Positions 33,036 through 44,844 of a DNA stretch of 64,000 nucleotides are shown one piece after another. Every line of letters begins with the position of its first letter. Position 1 is the first letter of the stretch. The stretch covers positions 87,676-151,675 of the forward strand of contig JAGKQI010000003.1 of NCBI GenBank assembly GCA_018806915.1. Reading direction: 5' to 3'. This DNA is from Phytophthora colocasiae (lineage: Eukaryota > Oomycota > Peronosporomycetes > Peronosporales > Peronosporaceae). Made by a program: the position numbers and the translations under genes. The notes under the pieces are model-generated. The model was given only the letters and a program-made list of their open reading frames with translations, was not told where the DNA came from and searched no databases.

Positions 33036-33258
33036 CATCTTTTGCTCCGTCTCTCCTCTTACGCTCTTCTGAACGTGCGTGTTTCTGCCAAAGTCTTTGT
33101 AAGTCTTTTGTAAGTCTTTGTAGCATGTACGTCACTCGTCTGCACGTCTGGAGCTCGCCCTATAGTCTTCGAGTCCATACGCGACCGTATATCGGCTGGG
33201 CGTGTGTCTCTCTGAAGCGGACAGCGGCCTATCTCTGGATCTTTGCACTTTGGCGCTA

Positions 33259-34943
33259 TGTCGCGAAGTCGGTGAAACTTTGGTCGCGGAGCAGGGGGCG
33301 TATAGTGAACCCTAGTTATACGACTACTGAAAAGGGGTTTTCAGAGTCGTACAACGGTAGGTTGGCGTGTGGTACCTTGCGGTATCCTCGTGGGTTCGTT
33401 GTCTTCGGAAATATGACCCTCGCCGGAGTCTGAGAATGTTTTGTGAAGAGAAGTTGGGGTTCCCTTGGAGTCTGGTGTCGGTATTCAGGAAATCCTTCCA
33501 GGAGCGTTCGGGAGTCGGAATCTCTGGGAACCAAGGTGGTTTCCAGGAAGTCGGCGGTCGAAAAGAGGTTAATATACCAGAGAAAGTCTGAAATCGGTGT
33601 CTGAATATCACAAATCCAGAACCGAGATACCTGACTTTCAGAGATAAACAACCAATATACAGAGTTCGAAAATATACAAATATATACAGCCGTTCTTATT
33701 CTTTCTAGGCCCCTTGAACGGTGGGCTAACACTCCAGGTCAACTAGGGACTTGCTACCAGACACCTGGTCTGTCTGGTATCCCTTTACGTTCGCGCACCA
33801 CCCTCTTATATAGAGGAAAATATAAACCAATACAATCGGCTATATACAACAGTCTACCTTGCACTCTGAAAACGACTGTCTAGTTTCCAGAGCCTGTCCA
33901 AACGAGCAATATGAAATGGGCTACCGCTAGAGACAAAACAAACGACCCAACTAGGATATGGAATAGGCGGGTCCTCTCAGGTCTCTACGTTACCTGATCT
34001 CCGCCTAAGGGGATTGGATAGGCGAGAGATCACACGGCACCAAACCTTGACGTGGCCTTGCAGGCAGAAATACAACGACTTCTGGGCTACACGGCAAATT
34101 GAACTCTGTTTATCGTTTATCTTCCTCATAACTATCATATATCTCTGGTAACTCTCTCCTTCTTGTCGTCTTTTGCGTCCTTTATGCAGTCAGTCTTCAT
34201 ATCTCAGGTACTCTTGGTCTTTGTATACATCTGGTACTTTGACTTGGTCTCAGTATGCAGTCTGTGCAGCCGATCTCGATGGGTTGACAGGTAGAGACGT
34301 CATTACGGGGGATGTGCAGGTCAGTAATCACTTGAATGCGTGACTTGAACTTGGGTTCACTTGGTTTCAGTATGGTCTTGAATCTTCGGTGGTTTCAGAG
34401 TCTGGTATCCTGGTTTTCAGAGTCTGATATCACTTGGTTTTTCAGAGTCTTGGTCACTCAGAGTTAGAGATACCAGAGTCTTGAATACGAAACCAGAGTA
34501 CGGAGCACTAATGCTTCAACGTACATGAAGATCTTGAGGGTTGCGCGGGTGCGCGGCGTCCGGCGCGCGATACTTGGTCTCTGCGGGTATATATTGTGAA
34601 TCCTTGAACCATCCATCGTCGCGCTGGACGGTAACGGGATGAGGTCTCTCAGAGATACGTTCTTCTGAGAGACTTTCCGCCAGAACTTAGGCACTCATCG
34701 TCAGGAAAGTCCGGTGACCATACAGAGTGTAGTTGACCTTCAGAGTTGTGCACACTCTGAAGTACACTTCTGGTCCTTTGGGCCCCCTTTACAGTCAGGC
34801 GAAGGTTTATCCACAATCTTCCACAGATATCACACACGGTGCAGCCACGTCCCACATACTTCCTCTCCAAAACCAAATGTAACCAGGTACACCACTGGGT
34901 AACAGCAGCATGACGCCAGAAAATCTGAAGTTACATCATGTCA
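33259..34943 (-). repeat. 3' LTR of the Gag-only element
   Basis: 1,685 bp; nearly identical to 39419-41102 (differences such as GGCCCCC/GGCCCC and CCATACA/CCAGACA). Rich in TCAGAGTCT-type motifs. Its long open frames are not conserved coding. Confidence 0.9.
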
Positions 34944-34944
34944 A

Positions 34945-34954
34945 CCGCCCTCCT
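34945..34954 (-). other. polypurine tract of the Gag-only element
   Basis: On the minus strand AGGAGGGCGG, one base before the 3' LTR start TGACATGATG. Confidence 0.7.
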
Positions 34955-35479
34955 GGTCACGGTTCGTCAGTGATGGTACTTATCAGAACTGCGTACCATG
35001 GCCAGGCAAAATCGTCGAAGCAATCAACCGCTACTCCAGTATTCTGGAGCTCCAGAGATACTTTGAAGCAATTATTTTCGCCACACTTGATCGAACGCCA
35101 CGTCTTGCAAAACCACATAAAATCTACTGCCACCAACTTCACATCCATAGCTTCGCGAAATCCCATCATAAGTCCACACAATCAATTCTGGATCCACGCA
35201 AAGTCACATGTCGACGAGAACAGGTTGGACCTCAGAATGCGTTCTCTGAAATCTCAGGCTGAAGCACACTATTTCAGACGTTGCATTCCTGAAAATCGAG
35301 TACCAGGAAGGCGCATCAACCTTGATACCGGGAAAACGCTGCACAGTCTACATTCTGAGATGGCCGCCCCTAGCCTGCGTTTGCTGGGAACGTACACGCG
35401 GTCGCGTGCTGTGGGACTCTTGACTCGATAATCTAATTGAGGAATGTGTCGGCGGGCGCCATCCCATGTCGTATAGCAC
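34955..35479 (-). other. non-coding internal stretch of the Gag-only element
   Basis: About 525 bp between the gag stop and the polypurine tract. This is where pol would begin in a full element. I see no RT, integrase or chromodomain motif on either strand. Confidence 0.5.
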
Positions 35480-38400
35480 TTAGTAGACTTCGTTCGTCAA
35501 GGACCGATTCTGTTCACCACTTGGTGGAGCTGTTGAGGCACCCGAGGAAGCTTGCGCAATGTTTCCATCACGGGTAGACGCTGAAGTCACATCTGGAAGT
35601 CTGGAATCTCCAGTCTGAACTCTGGTATCTCCAGTCTGATCCAGATTGGATTTTAGAGATTCGTTATGGTTTTCAGAGTTTTCAGAGTCAGAATCTTCAG
35701 AATCCACATCTCTTGTGAACTTGGGCAGGAACTGTCGCCGCAGAATAGAATTGGCTCTGAAGTCTCGGGTAATCTCTCGGTCACATGTCCTCCACACGTC
35801 TTCATCCTGCTGCAGGGCGTATTCCAAGTCTAAAATACATCGAAATCTCTGAGCTTGCAACGAGGTTTTCAGACGTGCGTCCTTGAGCTTTGTGATAAAC
35901 CGTAAGACATGTTCTTCCAGACATTCGAACGACTTCCTGAAATCCACGCCTGCTTTCCCAGCGGCGGAGTTCAGACGATAGAAGAAGTCCAACGGAGTCT
36001 CTGAAAATCTCATCTCCATCGTGAAATATATCTCAGAATGTAGGGATCGAGGTTTGCAGTAGCGTTTTCGAAACTCTGACGATAATCTTTTCCAGTCACG
36101 TGACACGCTTTTCGGGAGCTGGTTAAACCAGTCACGTGCTGATACCTGAAGTTTTAGCTTGAGTTCTTGAATGCATTGTCTGGAAGACCAACCTTCCTGA
36201 TGTGCCATATTCAGAAAACGCTCCCACCAGTGAACTCGTTGCCGACGCGTGCCTCTGGGATCAAATCCTTCGATAAACTTGGAGTTTATAACAGGTCTGA
36301 GTGTTAGCAAAGTCTCTCCATTTTGTCCTCGAGACATCGTCGTGTTCACCGTTCCAGGGGCCATCCAGATACCAGACGACGAGCTATCCGAGTCCGAGCC
36401 TGAGTTGTCTGAGCTTTCTTCGAAGTCTGGTGGTTCTACCAACTTTTCCAACTTTGGGAAGGCATCCTCGCCATGTTCCGAGCATCTAGGACCCGTTTGG
36501 GGTGTCATAACACATCTTGGTGTCGACGTACGCCTTGTTGCTGCCTTGGCCCTGGTCCGGGGAGCCGCCTGGTATGTCTGGGTCGTTGTAGCAGCCGTAG
36601 TGGTGGCGCCATGACTCCCAGCCGTCGCGTGCTTAATGGTTGCCGCTCCACTTGGAGAAGGAAGTGGATAGAAGGCCGCCGTCGTTTTAATGGGTGCAAA
36701 CCTACCCCTGCTGACGACTCCTTCTGATCCCCTAACCCCAGTTGCGCCATTTCTGATTTCTGATCCGGATAGTGGGTGCATAGTTGCAACTTCAGGGTTT
36801 CCAGTGTTAAACACTGGTGTTGCAGTTGCTGAATCAGGATGACCGACCCTTCGCGCCTCTTGAACTTGGGACAGTGTTGCTCGAAGGTTTCTCAACTGGC
36901 CGGCTTGGAAGCGTTGCATGTTCTGAGAACTCTCTTTCTCCCTGTCGCGCTCGGCTTCCACGTCTTTCATTCGCTGCTGTAAGGCTTCCATTTGAGAAAT
37001 CCAGTCCCGCTTCATCTTATCAGTTGCACGCACATGTTCGGCTTCGGCTTCGGCTTCGGCCTCTCGCTGTCGCCAGCGATCAGCAAACTCTGATTCCAGA
37101 CGTTGGTTTTCAGAGTTCCAGAGTTCCGTTTTCAGAGTTTCCAACTTTGCCGCGCTGTGACTTCTGAGTTTACTCTCAGATACCAGACTTCTGCGTTCTT
37201 CGGCGTCGTCAGCACGTCTCTCCGCCTCCAGTCTCGCGTTTTCGGACTTCAACAAGCGGTCGGTGAGCGTCTGGATCTCGCGTCTTGCTTCCAAGTCGCG
37301 TTGTTCCCGACGGCGATCACGTTCCAGGGACTCCAAGCGTTCTCGGACCAAGAACTCCATCTGCGCTTGTTCCATCCGGCTCTGCCACTCCTGCTGCTGC
37401 CTCATGACATTCAGTTCGACCTGGGCAAGCCCTGATTTGTGAGAACTTCGAGCTTCAGACTTCGTGCGACTTGAAGTGATGGAAATCAAGCGGCTGGAAG
37501 ATGTTGGCTGGAGATCCTCGTTCTTAAGACTCGAATGTCGGCATGGATGACTCGCCCCTTGACTTGTAATGGCCGGCAGTGGAGCTTCCGATATCTGTTG
37601 TCTGAAATCCTGTGGAGAATCTCTGAATGACAACTGGTTTTCAGACATCATCTCAGGAATTCCGGGCTTCTTCACCATATCGAATTCGTCCACATCCATT
37701 GGCATGCTCCCTAGAGTTTGAGGCACTTCAAGCCTCATGGTATCTCCATCAGTGAAACCACCGTCGCCTTGTGCAGGCATCACCAGACCTCCTGCAGAAA
37801 GTGGCATGTGTGACGCCGCCCCTCGACTCATGGACATTAAAGACGAATCTGTTGAGCTTCCGCGTGAAGTCAGGAATCCCGACGACTGGTCATCCGAGGT
37901 CCCAATGACACTGGGAATTGGCACGTCCGACATCCGAGTCTGAGAAGTGCTGTGATCTTCAGACATTGGTGTCTCAGATTCCGGTCGCGTGTTATCAGAG
38001 CGACTCTCATACTGCGGCAGTGAAGACAGCGACGGCGTTGATAAAGCTGACGGTGTTGACAGGACTTGTGGGCGCGGCGGTCTCTGCTGTAAGCGCTTGG
38101 ACCGCGGTGGCTCGTCACTGCTGGAACCATCGGAACTGTGTGTCACTCGGAGTCCGGTCACCCGGAGTCGCATGATCAATCGTTGTCCTTGTAGGTCAGC
38201 GTCCTTGTCAGGTAATATACGGTCTGCTTCATCTTGGCTTGCTGTGTTTTCTCGTTCCATGTCTTCCGGGAGTCGGTTCACTTGTAACCTGGAGGTCACG
38301 GTGGCCCACTCAACCAATTCTACAGCGAGTCGACTCTGAAGTTCGGACGCCACACTGCGTACTTGAGACTCGAAGACAGCTGACGCTTGCGTCTGAGACC

Positions 38401-39325
38401 ATGTTGGGAGGAGGTTATGAAATTCGAAACCTGCCTCGTACAGCATTGTCTGAAGAATTGCCACACACTCTGGTGCTGTCAACGTACTCATCGGGATCTC
38501 GACATAGGAAAGATCTTGGATCCGACCAAAACCATGACGCCTCACGTGAAACTCTGAGATCCACATATCCTCAGGGAAGATGGAGGAACATCGCCACTTG
38601 ATGTAGTCGCCGGTCGCTGCAGCAGCTTTCTGGAAAGCATCAGCACTAGGCTTCATCGTCGGCCACATATACTCGATGCTTGGCGGGACGACCTTGCCAG
38701 CATCCATATCTCTCCAGCGGCGGAACTCACGACGCACATACTTCAGAGCACGTTCCCCATCAAGCGAGTCAGCCCTCCCAGACTCTTCAGACGGTGTCTT
38801 CAGAGAATCGTCGGACTTGATCAACACGTCATCAGACATCGGTGTGTCTTCAGACTTTGGGGATTGCGGAACATGTTCTTCAGAGATTCCGGGTTCTGGT
38901 TTCACTTCATCCACGGACTGGCCAGAAGTTGTCGAGTCTGAACACAGATCGATCACTTCCGGGGGCTCAACCATATCGGCGCCTCCCTCAGACGCCTCAT
39001 CACCACCACGGGCAGTGGTCATCTCGTCACCAGAAGCTTCGACTTCTGACGGGCCTTCAGAACCTTGTTCACCAGAGACAGCAGGTGTCTCCTGAGCTTC
39101 TAGCTCTTCAGTAGGCTGGTCTTCGACCGCCGGTTCTGGGACGCTCACACTCTCAGCTGCCTTCTTCTCTCGGTCAGCTTTCCTCTTCTCGCGGGCCGCC
39201 TTCTGGATAGCATCCAAGTCTGGTTGCTCCTCAGGCGATAGACCTTGTAGACGCTTGGACTGACGTGTCGAAGTACTCCGACCACGACCACGGCGTCCTC
39301 CTCTCGTAGATCCTGGCGTAGCCAT
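35480..39325 (-). CDS. Gag protein of the LTR retroelement, 1,281 residues
   Basis: Uninterrupted from ATG at 39325 (MATPGSTRGGRRGRGRSTST) to the stop at 35480; an in-frame extension to 39388 has no ATG. The N-terminal 640 residues are Ser/Glu/Asp-rich and low complexity. Residues about 640-810 form a Glu/Arg-rich coiled coil (RERLESLERDRRREQRDLEA, ENARLEAERRADDAEERR). Residues about 1,020-1,150 hold the retrotransposon Gag core: WWERFLNMAHQEGW, LKLQVSARDWFNQLP, FRKRYCKPRSLHSEIYFTM, ETPLDFFYRLNSAAGKAGV. Unlike most gypsy Gags there is no CCHC zinc knuckle; the tail is acidic and Ser/Thr-rich. The intact reading frame in a pol-less element suggests selection or recent origin. The long N-terminal extension is unlike the usual 300-500-residue Gag. 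Confidence 0.88.
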   Translation of the reverse strand: MATPGSTRGGRRGRGRSTSTRQSKRLQGLSPEEQPDLDAIQKAAREKRKADREKKAAESVSVPEPAVEDQPTEELEAQETPAVSGEQGSEGPSEVEASGDEMTTARGGDEASEGGADMVEPPEVIDLCSDSTTSGQSVDEVKPEPGISEEHVPQSPKSEDTPMSDDVLIKSDDSLKTPSEESGRADSLDGERALKYVRREFRRWRDMDAGKVVPPSIEYMWPTMKPSADAFQKAAAATGDYIKWRCSSIFPEDMWISEFHVRRHGFGRIQDLSYVEIPMSTLTAPECVAILQTMLYEAGFEFHNLLPTWSQTQASAVFESQVRSVASELQSRLAVELVEWATVTSRLQVNRLPEDMERENTASQDEADRILPDKDADLQGQRLIMRLRVTGLRVTHSSDGSSSDEPPRSKRLQQRPPRPQVLSTPSALSTPSLSSLPQYESRSDNTRPESETPMSEDHSTSQTRMSDVPIPSVIGTSDDQSSGFLTSRGSSTDSSLMSMSRGAASHMPLSAGGLVMPAQGDGGFTDGDTMRLEVPQTLGSMPMDVDEFDMVKKPGIPEMMSENQLSFRDSPQDFRQQISEAPLPAITSQGASHPCRHSSLKNEDLQPTSSSRLISITSSRTKSEARSSHKSGLAQVELNVMRQQQEWQSRMEQAQMEFLVRERLESLERDRRREQRDLEARREIQTLTDRLLKSENARLEAERRADDAEERRSLVSESKLRSHSAAKLETLKTELWNSENQRLESEFADRWRQREAEAEAEAEHVRATDKMKRDWISQMEALQQRMKDVEAERDREKESSQNMQRFQAGQLRNLRATLSQVQEARRVGHPDSATATPVFNTGNPEVATMHPLSGSEIRNGATGVRGSEGVVSRGRFAPIKTTAAFYPLPSPSGAATIKHATAGSHGATTTAATTTQTYQAAPRTRAKAATRRTSTPRCVMTPQTGPRCSEHGEDAFPKLEKLVEPPDFEESSDNSGSDSDSSSSGIWMAPGTVNTTMSRGQNGETLLTLRPVINSKFIEGFDPRGTRRQRVHWWERFLNMAHQEGWSSRQCIQELKLKLQVSARDWFNQLPKSVSRDWKRLSSEFRKRYCKPRSLHSEIYFTMEMRFSETPLDFFYRLNSAAGKAGVDFRKSFECLEEHVLRFITKLKDARLKTSLQAQRFRCILDLEYALQQDEDVWRTCDREITRDFRANSILRRQFLPKFTRDVDSEDSDSENSENHNESLKSNLDQTGDTRVQTGDSRLPDVTSASTRDGNIAQASSGASTAPPSGEQNRSLTNEVY

Positions 39326-39399
39326 CTTGAATATAAACGCTTGACAGGAAACTTTCTCTTCTTGTATTCTCAAATCCGGTGATATCACGATTCCAAAGA

Positions 39400-39416
39400 T
39401 CCGGGCACGCGCACCA
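39400..39416 (-). other. primer binding site of the Gag-only element
   Basis: Two bases inside the 5' LTR the minus strand reads TGGTGCGCGTGCCCGGA, which would pair with a tRNA 3' end finishing in CCA. I cannot name the tRNA. Confidence 0.6.
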
Positions 39417-39418
39417 GT

Positions 39419-41102
39419 TGTCGCGAAGTCGGTGAAACTTTGGTCGCGGAGCAGGGGGCGTATAGTGAACCCTAGTTATACGACTACTGAAAAGGGGTTT
39501 TCAGAGTCGTACAACGGTAGGTTGGCGTGTGGTACCTTGCGGTATCCTCGTGGGTTCGTTGTCTTCGGAAATATGACCCTCGCCGGAGTCTGAGAATGTT
39601 TTGTGAAGAGAAGTTGGGGTTCCCTTGGAGTCTGGTGTCGGTATTCAGGAAATCCTTCCAGGAGCGTTCGGGAGTCGGAATCTCTGGGAACCAAGGTGGT
39701 TTCCAGGAAGTCGGCGGTCGAAAAGAGGTTAATATACCAGAGAAAGTCTGAAATCGGTGTCTGAATATCACAAATCCAGAACCGAGATACCTGACTTTCA
39801 GAGATAAACAACCAATATACAGAGTTCGAAAATATACAAATATATACAGCCGTTCTTATTCTTTCTAGGCCCTTGAACGGTGGGCTAACACTCCAGGTCA
39901 ACTAGGGACTTGCTACCAGACACCTGGTCTGTCTGGTATCCCTTTACGTTCGCGCACCACCCTCTTATATAGAGGGAAAATATAAACCAATACAATCGGC
40001 TATATACAACAGTCTACCTTGCACTCTGAAAACGACTGTCTAGTTTCCAGAGCCTGTCCAAACGAGCAATATGAAATGGGCTACCGCTAGAGACAAAACA
40101 AACGACCCAACTAGGATATGGAATAGGCGGGTCCTCTCAGGTCTCTACGTTACCTGATCTCCGCCTAAGGGGATTGGATAGGCGAGAGATCACACGGCAC
40201 CAAACCTTGACGTGGCCTTGCAGGCAGAAATACAACGACTTCTGGGCTACACGGCAAATTGAACTCTGTTTATCGTTTATCTTCCTCATAACTATCATAT
40301 ATCTCTGGTAACTCTCTCCTTCTTGTCGTCTTTTGCGTCCTTTATGCAGTCAGTCTTCATATCTCAGGTACTCTTGGTCTTTGTATACATCTGGTACTTT
40401 GACTTGGTCTCAGTATGCAGTCTGTGCAGCCGATCTCGATGGGTTGACAGGTAGAGACGTCATTACGGGGGATGTGCAGGTCAGTAATCACTTGAATGCG
40501 TGACTTGAACTTGGGTTCACTTGGTTTCAGTATGGTCTTGAATCTTCGGTGGTTTCAGAGTCTGGTATCCTGGTTTTCAGAGTCTGATATCACTTGGTTT
40601 TTCAGAGTCTTGGTCACTCAGAGTTAGAGATACCAGAGTCTTGAATACGAAACCAGAGTACGGAGCACTAATGCTTCAACGTACATGAAGATCTTGAGGG
40701 TTGCGCGGGTGCGCGGCGTCCGGCGCGCGATACTTGGTCTCTGCGGGTATATATTGTGAATCCTTGAACCATCCATCGTCGCGCTGGACGGTAACGGGAT
40801 GAGGTCTCTCAGAGATACGTTCTTCTGAGAGACTTTCCGCCAGAACTTAGGCACTCATCGTCGGGGAAAGTCCGGTGACCAGACAGAGTGTAGTTGACCT
40901 TCAGAGTTGTGCACACTCTGAAGTACACTTCTGGTCCTTTGGGCCCCTTTACAGTCAGGCGAAGGTTTATCCACAATCTTCCATAGATATCACACGGGTG
41001 CAGCCACGTCCCACATACTTCCTCTCCAAAACCAAATGTAACCAGGTACACCACAGGGTAACAGCAGCATGACGCCAGAAAATCTGAAGTTACATCATGT
41101 CA
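39419..41102 (-). repeat. 5' LTR of the Gag-only element
   Basis: 1,684 bp; starts TGACATGATG and ends CTTCGCGACA on the minus strand. Followed on the plus strand by GCTAGCTGTAG of the array. Confidence 0.9.
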
Positions 41103-41396
41103 GCTAGCTGTAGTGAGACTACAATCACGTTTTTCGACGTCTATATGTGGCTGCGTTGATTCACAAGCTGTGTGACGACCGCATGAGCGAATACGTCGCA
41201 GCAAGTAGACAGAAGAAGAGAGAACATGGTGTAGGTGCGCTCTCCCACCTTGAGCAGTTTGAGCACCTTGAGAGAGCGGGTGTAGTTCGAGGCGGTGTGT
41301 GGAAGTTGGTCGAATGCAGTGGGGTATGAAGTGGTGATGTAAGACGTGGAGCAGCGTGAGCGTGAGCGATGTAAGATTTCAGTGGATGTAGAAGTA

Positions 41397-41399
41397 TGT

Positions 41400-41467
<68 letters not shown>
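41397..41467 (+). repeat. TG microsatellite of an array unit
   Basis: Roughly 70 bp of alternating TG (one TTTG break) followed by a GA tract. Confidence 0.95.
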
Positions 41468-41468
<1 letters not shown>

Positions 41469-41471
41469 TGC

Positions 41472-41503
<32 letters not shown>

Positions 41504-41603
41504 GCAATGTTTGCGTGTTGTGTGTTGTTGTTGTGTGTTGTTGTTGTGTGTTGTTGTTGTGTGTTGTGTTTGTGATTTTGTGTGTGGTGGTAGTGTTCAG
41601 CCT

Positions 41604-41676
41604 TCCCATATAGTCTAGGCGGTTAGGATAGCTGGCTCTCACCCAGCAGACCCGTGTTCGAGTCCCGGAGTGGGAA
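41604..41676 (+). tRNA. tRNA-Glu(CTC) variant with T-arm and acceptor mismatches
   Basis: T arm reads CCGTG instead of CCGGG and the acceptor 3' strand AGTGGGA instead of TGTGGGA. The same pair of changes recurs at 46276 and 47774. Function doubtful. Confidence 0.8.
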
Positions 41677-42212
41677 CATCTTTTGCTCCGTCTCTCCTCT
41701 TACGCTCTTCTGAACGTGCGTGTTTCTGCCAAAGTCTTTGTAAGTCTTTTGTAAGTCTTTGTAGCATGTACGTCACTCGTCTGCACGTCTGGAGCTCGCC
41801 CTATAGTCTTCGAGTCCATACGCGACCGTATATCGGCTGGGCGTGTGTCTCTCTGAAGCGGACAGCGGCCTATCTCTGGATCTTTGCACTTTGGCGCTAG
41901 CTGTAGTGAGACTACAATCACGTTTTTCGACGTCTATATGTGGTTGCGTTGATTCACAAGCTGTGTGACGACCGCATGAGCGAATACGTCGCAGCAAGTA
42001 GACAGAAGAAGAGAGAACATGGTGTAGGTGCGCTCTCCCACCTTGAGCAGTTTGAGCAGTTTGAGCACCTTGAGCACCTTGAGCACCTTGAGAGAGCGGG
42101 TGTAGTTCGAGGCGGTGTGTGGAAGTTGGTCGAATGCAGTGGGGTATGAAGTGGTGATGTAAGACGTGGAGCAGCGTGAGCGTGAGCGATGTAAGATTTC
42201 AGTGGTTGTATT

Positions 42213-42288
<76 letters not shown>

Positions 42289-42397
42289 TGCAAGAGAGGG
42301 AGAGAGAGAGAGAGAGAGAGGGTGCAATGTTTGCGTGTTGTGTGTTGTTGTTGTGTGTTGTGTTTGTGATTTTGTGTGTGGTGGTAGTGTTCAGCCT

Positions 42398-42470
42398 TCC
42401 CATATAGTCTAGGCGGTTAGGATAGCTGGCTCTCACCCAGCAGACCCGGGTTCGAGTCCCGGTGTGGGAA
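42398..42470 (+). tRNA. tRNA-Glu(CTC), array unit
   Basis: Same sequence as the copy at 30631. Confidence 0.95.
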
Positions 42471-43143
42471 CATCTTTTGCTCCGTCTCTCCTCTTACGCT
42501 CTTCTGAACGTGCGTGTTTCTGCCAAAGTCTTTGTAAGTCTTTGTAAGTCTTTGTAGCATGTACGTAACTCGTCTGCACGTCTGGAGCTCGCCCTATAGT
42601 CTTCGAGTCCATACGCGACCGTATATCGGCTGGGCGTGTGTCTCTCTGAAGCGGACAGCGGCCTATCTCTGGATCTTTGCACTTTGGCGCTAGCTGTAGT
42701 GAGACTACAACCACGTTTTTCGACGTCTATATGTGGCTGCGTTGATGTGCAAGCTGTGTGACGACCGCATGAGCGAATACGTCGCAGCAAGTAGACAGAA
42801 GAAGAGAGAACATGGTGTAGGTGCGCTCTCCCACCTTGAGCAGCTTGAGCAGCTTGAGCAGCTTGAACACCTTGAGCACCTTGAGCACCTTGAGAGAGCG
42901 GGTGTAGTTCGAGGCGGTGTGTGGAAGTTGGTCGAATGCAGTGGGGTATGAAGTGGTGATGTAAGACGTGGAGCAGCGTGAGCGTGAGCGATGTAAGATT
43001 CCAGTGGATGTAGAAGTGTGTGTGTGTGTGTGTCTGCAAGAGAGAGAGGGGGGGGTGCAAAGTTTGCGTGTTGTGTGTTGTTGTTGTGTGTTGTTGTTGT
43101 GTGTTGTGTTTGTGATTTTGTGTGTGGTGGTAGTGTTCAGCCT

Positions 43144-43216
43144 TCCCATATAGTCTAGGCGGTTAGGATAGCTGGCTCTCACCCAGCAGACCCGGGTTCG
43201 AGTCCCGGTGTGGGAA
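43144..43216 (+). tRNA. tRNA-Glu(CTC), array unit
   Basis: Same sequence as the copy at 30631. Confidence 0.95.
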
Positions 43217-43779
43217 CATCTTTTGCTCCGTCTCTCCTCTTACGCTCTTCTGAACGTGCGTGTTTCTGCCAAAGTCTTTGTAAGTCTTTGTAAGTCTTTG
43301 TAGCATGTACGTAACTCGTCTGCACGTCTGGAGCTCGCCCTATAGTCTTCGAGTCCATACGCGACCGTATATCGGCTGGGCGTGTGTCTCTCTGAAGCGG
43401 ACAGCGGCCTATCTCTGGATCTTTGCACTTTGGCGCTAGCTGTAGTGAGACTACAACCACGTTTTTCGACGTCTATATGTGGCTGCGTTGATGTGCAAGC
43501 TGTGTGACGACCGCATGAGCGAATACGTCGCAGCAAGTAGACAGAAGAAGAGAGAACATGGTGTAGGTGCGCTCTCCCACCTTGAGCAGCTTGAGCAGCT
43601 TGAGCAGCTTGAGCAGCTTGAACACCTTGAGCACCTTGAGCACCTTGAGCACCTTGAGAGAGCGGGTGTAGTTCGAGGCGGTGTGTGGAAGTTGGTCGAA
43701 TGCAGTGGGGTATGAAGTGGTGATGTAAGACGTGGAGCAGCGTGAGCGTGAGCGATGTAAGATTTCAGTGGATGTAGAA

Positions 43780-43912
<133 letters not shown>

Positions 43913-44030
43913 TGCAAGAGAGGGAGAGAGAGAGAGAGAGGGTGCAATGTTTGCGTGTTGTGTGTTGTTGTTGTGTGTTGTTGTTGTGTGTTGTGTTTGT
44001 GATTTTGTGTGTGGTGGTAGTGTTCAGCCT

Positions 44031-44103
44031 TCCCATATAGTCTAGGCGGTTAGGATAGCTGGCTCTCACCCAGCAGACCCGGGTTCGAGTCCCGGTGTGG
44101 GAA
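44031..44103 (+). tRNA. tRNA-Glu(CTC), array unit
   Basis: Same sequence as the copy at 30631. Confidence 0.95.
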
Positions 44104-44771
44104 CATCTTTTGCTCCGTCTCTCCTCTTACGCTCTTCTGAACGTGCGTGTTTCTGCCAAAGTCTTTGTAAGTCTTTGTAAGTCTTTGTAGCATGTACGTA
44201 ACTCGTCTGCACGTCTGGAGCTCGCCCTATAGTCTTCGAGTCCATACGCGACCGTATATCGGCTGGGCGTGTGTCTCTCTGAAGCGGACAGCGGCCTATC
44301 TCTGGATCTTTGCACTTTGGCGCTAGCTGTAGTGAGACTACAACCACGTTTTTCGACGTCTATATGTGGCTGCGTTGATGTGCAAGCTGTGTGACGACCG
44401 CATGAGCGAATACGTCGCAGCAAGTAGACAGAAGAAGAGAGAACATGGTGTAGGTGCGCTCTCCCACCTTGAGCAGCTTGAGCAGCTTGAGCAGCTTGAA
44501 CACCTTGAGCACCTTGAGCACCTTGAGAGAGCGGGTGTAGTTCGAGGCGGTGTGTGGAAGTTGGTCGAATGCAGTGGGGTATGAAGTGGTGATGTAAGAC
44601 GTGGAGCAGCGTGAGCGTGAGCGATGTAAGATTCCAGTGGATGTAGAAGTGTGTGTGTGTGTGTCTGCAAGAGAGAGAGAGAGAGGTGCAAAGTGTGCGT
44701 GTTGTGTGTTGTTGTGTGTTGTTGTTGTGTGTTGTGTTTGTGATTTTGTGTGTGGTGGTAGTGTTCAGCCT

Positions 44772-44844
44772 TCCCATATAGTCTAGGCGGTTAGGATAGC
44801 TGGCTCTCACCCAGCAGACCCGGGTTCGAGTCCCGGTGTGGGAA
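44772..44844 (+). tRNA. tRNA-Glu(CTC), array unit
   Basis: Same sequence as the copy at 30631. Confidence 0.95.

Larger units (their letters stand above)
33259..41102 (-). mobile_element. Gag-only LTR retroelement, near-identical LTRs
   Basis: 7,844 bp with LTRs at 33259-34943 and 39419-41102 (plus-strand ends TGTCGCGAAG and CATCATGTCA), flanked by the 4-bp duplication GCTA; removing the element and one GCTA restores the array unit exactly. On the minus strand the order is LTR, primer site, one long gag gene, about 530 bp without coding signal, polypurine tract, LTR. No protease, reverse transcriptase, RNase H or integrase motif is visible in any frame, so it must depend on another element. 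The LTRs differ at only a handful of positions, so insertion is recent. Confidence 0.9.

Noticed and set aside
34910..35431. 173-codon plus-strand open frame across the LTR border
   Set aside because: It crosses LTR and internal sequence opposite to the element's coding strand and matches nothing.
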